A stretch of DNA of 64,000 nucleotides from positions 682,001-746,000 of the forward strand of contig NZ_JAIVAF010000003.1 of assembly GCF_020171805.1 (NCBI RefSeq). Direction: 5' to 3'. The first letter of the stretch is position 1, and each line of letters opens with the position of its first letter. The position numbers and the translations under genes were made by a program. The notes beneath the pieces were generated by a model that made no database searches, was not told the DNA's origin, and saw nothing but the letters and a program-made list of their open reading frames with translations. Shown in pieces: positions 60,836 through 64,000 of this stretch. Origin of the DNA: Guptibacillus algicola (GTDB taxonomy: Bacteria; Bacillota; Bacilli; Bacillales; Guptibacillaceae).

Positions 60836-62245
60836 ATGGTAGTAGGAGATTTTCCAATCGAACTAGACACACTTGTAGTAGGAGCTGGACCTGGTGGGTA
60901 TGTAGCAGCAATTCGTGCTGCACAGCTGGGTCAAAAAGTAGCAATTGCTGATAAAGGAACTCTCGGTGGAGTTTGCCTTAACGTTGGGTGTATCCCTTCA
61001 AAAGCACTTATCAATGCTTCACACAAATACGAAGACGCTAAGCATTCTGATGATATCGGAATCACAGCTGAAAACGTATCTGTAGACATGAAGAAAGTAC
61101 AGGAGTGGAAAACTTCTGTTGTAAACAAGCTTACTGGTGGCGTTGAAGGCTTGATGAAAGCTAACAAGGTAGACGTAATCAGTGGTGAAGTATACTTTGT
61201 AGATAAGAACACTGTTCGTATTATGGATGATAAGAACTCTCAAACATACACGTTCAACCACTGTATCATTGCTACAGGTTCTCGTCCGATCGAACTTCCA
61301 AGCTTCAAATGGAGCAAGCGCGTAATTTCTTCTACTGGGGCTCTTGCACTTGATGAAGTACCTAAGAAAATGGTAGTGATCGGTGGAGGTTATATCGGAA
61401 TCGAACTTGGTTCTGTATATGCTAACTTCGGTACAGAAGTAACGATCCTTGAAGGTTCTAAGCAAATCCTGCCTACTTTCGAAAAGCAAATGAGCACGCT
61501 TGTTTCTCGTCGTCTTAAGAAGAAAGGTAATGTCGAAATCATTACTGAAGCAATGGCTCAAGGCGTTGAAGAAACTGATGAAGGTGTTACTGTTACAGCT
61601 GAAATTAAAGGTGAATCGAAGACGTTCGACGCTGACTATGTTCTTGTAACAGTTGGGCGTAAGCCTAACACTGAAGAAATTGGTCTTGAAGAACTTGGCA
61701 TTGAAATGACTGATAAAGGTCTTGTTAAGATCGACAAGCAGTGCCGCACAAACTTTGACAACATCTATGCAATTGGAGATATCGTTGAAGGTCCTGCATT
61801 AGCACACAAAGCTTCTTACGAAGGTAAAGTTGCTGCTGAAGCAATTAGTGGCGAAGCTGCTGAAATCGATTATCTTGCAATTCCTGAAGTTGTATTCTGT
61901 GAACCAGAACTAGCTTCAGTTGGTTATAAAGAGCAAGAAGCAAAAGATGAAGGATTCGAAGTAAAAGCATCTAAATTCCCGTTCGGTGCTAACGGACGTG
62001 CGCTTTCTCTTAACGACAGTGAAGGCTTCATGAAGCTTATCACTCGTAAAGAAGATGGTCTTGTAATCGGTGCTCAAATTGCTGGTCCTAATGCTTCTGA
62101 CATGATTGCAGAACTAGGTCTTGCAATTGAAGCTGGTATGACAGCTGAAGATATCGCACTTACAATCCATGCTCACCCAACTCTTGGTGAGATCACGATG
62201 GAAGCTGCTGAAGTAGCAATTGGAACACCAATCCACATTGCATAA
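60836..62245 (+). CDS. pdhD: Dihydrolipoamide dehydrogenase E3
   Basis: A 469-residue flavoprotein disulfide reductase: FAD motif [19 protein letters not shown], redox-active cysteines [18 protein letters not shown] motif [19 protein letters not shown], and the C-terminal HAHPTLGE active-site His-Glu pair. It re-oxidises the E2 lipoyl group and may serve other 2-oxoacid dehydrogenases. ATG 60836 lies 4 bp after pdhC. Confidence 0.97.
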   Translation: MVVGDFPIELDTLVVGAGPGGYVAAIRAAQLGQKVAIADKGTLGGVCLNVGCIPSKALINASHKYEDAKHSDDIGITAENVSVDMKKVQEWKTSVVNKLTGGVEGLMKANKVDVISGEVYFVDKNTVRIMDDKNSQTYTFNHCIIATGSRPIELPSFKWSKRVISSTGALALDEVPKKMVVIGGGYIGIELGSVYANFGTEVTILEGSKQILPTFEKQMSTLVSRRLKKKGNVEIITEAMAQGVEETDEGVTVTAEIKGESKTFDADYVLVTVGRKPNTEEIGLEELGIEMTDKGLVKIDKQCRTNFDNIYAIGDIVEGPALAHKASYEGKVAAEAISGEAAEIDYLAIPEVVFCEPELASVGYKEQEAKDEGFEVKASKFPFGANGRALSLNDSEGFMKLITRKEDGLVIGAQIAGPNASDMIAELGLAIEAGMTAEDIALTIHAHPTLGEITMEAAEVAIGTPIHIA

Positions 62246-62257
62246 ATAATTAAAGGG

Positions 62258-62287
62258 AAGCCCTGGTCATCGAACCAGGGCTTTTTT
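62258..62287 (+). terminator. Intrinsic terminator of pdhABCD
   Basis: Perfect 10-bp stem AAGCCCTGGT (62258-62267) / ACCAGGGCTT (62274-62283), 6-nt loop, T run. Confidence 0.92.
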
Positions 62288-62349
62288 GTATGCTAGAAAA
62301 GCATACGGATAGGAATTAGAGCATATAGGTTAAATGGGGGTGAGAGGGC

Positions 62350-62586
62350 TTGGCTAGAATGGGAATCGTTCTATTGTTTCACATAGCTGCATGGAGCGCT
62401 TTAGTCGTCGTCTTACACCTTTCTTCTCATGATCGACCTTTCTTTAAAGGCATTATGATCCTCATGTTTTTATATGTGATTGTAACGTCGACAGTGAGGC
62501 TCATTCCTGAATTTAAGACTGTCCTCCTTGTTACAGGAGCTTCGACGTTAGCATTTATCCTTATCGAAACGTTCTACCATATATAA
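62350..62586 (+). CDS. Small three-helix membrane protein
   Basis: A 78-residue protein with three transmembrane segments (~5-25, 33-50 and 57-76), such as GIVLLFHIAAWSALVVVLHL and VLLVTGASTLAFILIETF. TTG 62350 lies 9 bases after GGGGG; ATG 62359 is an alternative. A terminator-like hairpin follows the stop. No family recognised. It is not part of the pdh operon, which ends at its terminator. Confidence 0.55.
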   Translation: MARMGIVLLFHIAAWSALVVVLHLSSHDRPFFKGIMILMFLYVIVTSTVRLIPEFKTVLLVTGASTLAFILIETFYHI

Positions 62587-62589
62587 AAA

Positions 62590-62611
62590 AAATCCCCCAC
62601 CTTGGGGATTT
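62590..62611. terminator. Terminator-like hairpin
   Basis: AAATCCCC (62590-62597) / GGGGATTT (62604-62611), preceded by an A run that gives a T tail only on the minus strand. Its sequence is nearly repeated in the hairpin at 62876-62906, so the two flank the repeat between them. Confidence 0.55.
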
Positions 62612-62659
62612 CCACATTGTCGAGAAAGTCCTAAGGACCATCTGCACGGGTATGGTGGT

Positions 62660-62787
62660 GATTGGCGCTACAGGATCCTCGTTTCCGCGGGGCGGGCGGT
62701 GAGCCTCCTGGTCTTGAAAAACGCTCCTGTGGGCTCACCTGTCCCTCGCATCCCGCAGGATTGGAGCATCCTTCTGCTCCAATCAAC
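62660..62787 (-). repeat. Intergenic structured repeat, copy 2 (inverted)
   Basis: The reverse complement matches copy 1 (40307-40439) along its length: GTTGATTGGAGC at one end, GGGACAGGTGAG and GGAGGCTCACCG inside, and GCGGAAA...GAG.ATCCT at the other end. Composition is GC-rich against an AT-rich background. Open frames crossing it are not genes. Confidence 0.8.
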
Positions 62788-62812
62788 ATAAATATGTGTA
62801 ATATGAAAACAA

Positions 62813-62852
62813 GGCAAAAGGTATTGAAACTCCTACGGTATACGGAACACTA
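62813..62852. repeat. Remnant related to the 51.2 kb element
   Basis: AAAAGGTATTGAAACTCCTA and the following CGG-A--CGGAA-CACTA align with the 3' end and immediate downstream flank of the 51208-51333 element. Only the 3' end is present. Confidence 0.5.
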
Positions 62853-62875
62853 ATCAGGGTTTATAGATAAACTAA

Positions 62876-62906
62876 AAATCCCCCACCTGCAAAGGTAGGG
62901 GGATTT
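62876..62906 (-). terminator. Intrinsic terminator of the BCCT transporter gene
   Basis: AAATCCCCC (62876-62884) / GGGGGATTT (62898-62906) with inner ACCT/AGGT pairing and loop GCAA. On the minus strand it is followed by TTTTAGTT. Confidence 0.8.
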
Positions 62907-62913
62907 CATTTTG

Positions 62914-64000
62914 TTATTCATCTTTTTTAGGTGGGCGAGAAGGGAGCTTTTCTTCCTTGAATGCTTTCAGTAATGAGATGATCATACCGATTATGATAAT
63001 TGCAAACGGAAAGGCAGCGATAATGGATGCCGTTTGAAGGGCTCCTAGTCCACCTGACCATAGCAATACTGCAGCAGCAGAAGACTGAATGACGCCCCAT
63101 GTAAGCTTAACGCCTGTTGATGGGTTCAAGCTTCCATTAGTTGTTTGCATACCAAGAACGAACGTAGCAGAGTCTGCAGATGTAATGAAGAACGTACTGA
63201 TAAGCAAAATAGCGAGAACAGACATAAATGTACCAAGTGGGAATTGCTCAAGAACCGCGAATAATGCGACTTCCATCCCTTGGTCACTAATAATATCGTA
63301 AACTCCAGTGCCTGCCATATCGAGTGAAATTGCAGAACCACCGAATACAGAGAACCAAAGGCCACCGAAGATTGTTGGTACAAGTAGTACGCCTAGAACG
63401 AATTCACGTATCGTTCTACCTTTTGAAACACGGGCGATAAAGGTACCAACGAATGGTGCCCATGCAATCCACCAAGCCCAATAGAAGATTGTCCAGCTTT
63501 GAATCCAAGATGAACCTTCGAATGGACGCATACGTAAGCTCATGCTAGGTAAGTTTTGAATATAAGAACCTAGCGTTGAAGTGAAGAGATCCATAATAAA
63601 GTTTGTAGGTCCTGCAAATAGCAAGAAGAACATTAGTAAAATGGCAAGGACAATGTTTGTATTACTCAAATATTTAATACCTCGAGAAATACCAGTTGTT
63701 GCAGAAATCATATAAAGAACTGTTACAACTAGAATGATGACTAGTTGTGTCGTAAATGAGTTCTCAACATCTGTTAAATATGAAATTCCTCCACCAATTT
63801 GAGATGCCCCGAAACCTAATGACGTAGCTACACCAAATACTGTAGCAAATACCGCGATAACATCGATTAGCTTTCCAAGCGGTCCATATACTCGGTCACC
63901 AAGTAATGGGTGGAACACAGCGCTCACAACGCCTGGTGCGCCTCTTCTGAACTTAAAGTAGGCAAGAGCAAGTGCTACTACTGTGTAAATGCCCCATGGG
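62914..64000 (-). CDS. BCCT-family osmolyte transporter, partial
   Basis: The frame stays open to the window edge (residues WGIYTVVALALAYFKF at the edge side), so the N-terminal part of the protein is outside; 361 C-terminal residues are present. The betaine/carnitine/choline transporter signature is WTIFYWAWWIAWAPFVGTFI, then ARVSKGRTIREFVLGV. About eight transmembrane helices are visible, and the C-terminus is a short charged tail (EEKLPSRPPKKDE). These Na+-coupled carriers import glycine betaine or related osmolytes, like OpuD. Substrate is not certain. Confidence 0.88.
   Translation of the reverse strand, partial: PWGIYTVVALALAYFKFRRGAPGVVSAVFHPLLGDRVYGPLGKLIDVIAVFATVFGVATSLGFGASQIGGGISYLTDVENSFTTQLVIILVVTVLYMISATTGISRGIKYLSNTNIVLAILLMFFLLFAGPTNFIMDLFTSTLGSYIQNLPSMSLRMRPFEGSSWIQSWTIFYWAWWIAWAPFVGTFIARVSKGRTIREFVLGVLLVPTIFGGLWFSVFGGSAISLDMAGTGVYDIISDQGMEVALFAVLEQFPLGTFMSVLAILLISTFFITSADSATFVLGMQTTNGSLNPSTGVKLTWGVIQSSAAAVLLWSGGLGALQTASIIAAFPFAIIIIGMIISLLKAFKEEKLPSRPPKKDE

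Noticed and set aside
61019-61561. 180-codon minus-strand frame opposite pdhD
   Set aside because: Antisense to a highly conserved enzyme, with no independent coding evidence.
62662-62853. Open frame of 63 codons downstream of pdhD
   Set aside because: It lies across repeat copy 2 and has no ribosome site or protein-like composition.

Overview
The window is chromosomal DNA from an endospore-forming, low-GC Bacillota of the Bacillus type. The evidence is spore-coat genes (CotS/CotSA, a CotY/CotZ-like protein, YtcABC and CgeB relatives), Bacillus-type Shine-Dalgarno sites, many intrinsic terminators, and long blocks in the same gene order as Bacillus subtilis: ykuL(darB)-ccpC-dapH-dapL-ykuS-ykuT-ykuU, and ktrC-rnjA-rpoY-ykrA-def-ykyA-pdhABCD. 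No phage, insertion sequence, CRISPR array or rRNA was seen. The species is not assigned.

1-24.4 kb is the accessory and most interesting part: a spore-surface glycan region. It opens with the end of a CotSA-like glycosyltransferase, a CotS-family protein and two very acidic proteins. Next come ytcABC (minus strand) and, divergent from it, ytdA, which together make and use UDP-glucose and UDP-glucuronate. A CotZ-like crust protein, a small protein and a CgeB-like transferase follow. A tight four-gene operon (9758-13551) makes a UDP-linked 2-acetamido-6-deoxy-L-hexose and carries a further sugar-nucleotide SDR enzyme. The stretch 13.6-20.6 kb holds two PAPS-dependent-type sulfotransferases, three GT2 and one GT4 glycosyltransferases, and an SLC13-family permease. 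It looks like a pathway for a sulfated spore-surface polysaccharide. Five genes of unknown function (20.6-24.4 kb) complete the region. Several intergenic gaps carry a sigma-K-like -10 box (CATANNNTA).

24.4-34.5 kb is mixed housekeeping: a YetF-like protein, yjcFGH, a PgpA-family phosphatase, tRNA-Val(GAC) with a clear promoter and terminator, a three-PAS cytoplasmic histidine kinase, CorA, an SDR, the c-di-AMP receptor DarB/CbpB, and several small genes. 34.5-37.2 kb (MFS exporter, VOC protein, TSUP permease) lies between darB and ccpC, which are adjacent in B. subtilis.

37.4-43.8 kb is the ccpC-dapH-dapL-ykuS-ykuT-ykuU block. It is interrupted after dapL by an intergenic repeat and a third sulfotransferase of a different family. 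44.1-47.7 kb encodes an asymmetric heterodimeric ABC exporter preceded by an attenuator-like leader. 47.8-50.3 kb is cydAB behind a near-perfect Rex operator. 50.4-62.2 kb is the ktrC-rnjA-rpoY / ykrA / def / ykyA / pdhABCD block. The window ends in a BCCT-family osmolyte transporter that runs off the edge. Two copies of one intergenic repeat, in opposite orientation, lie at 40.3 and 62.7 kb. A second structured element at 51.2 kb shares its 3' end with sequence beside the 62.7 kb copy.
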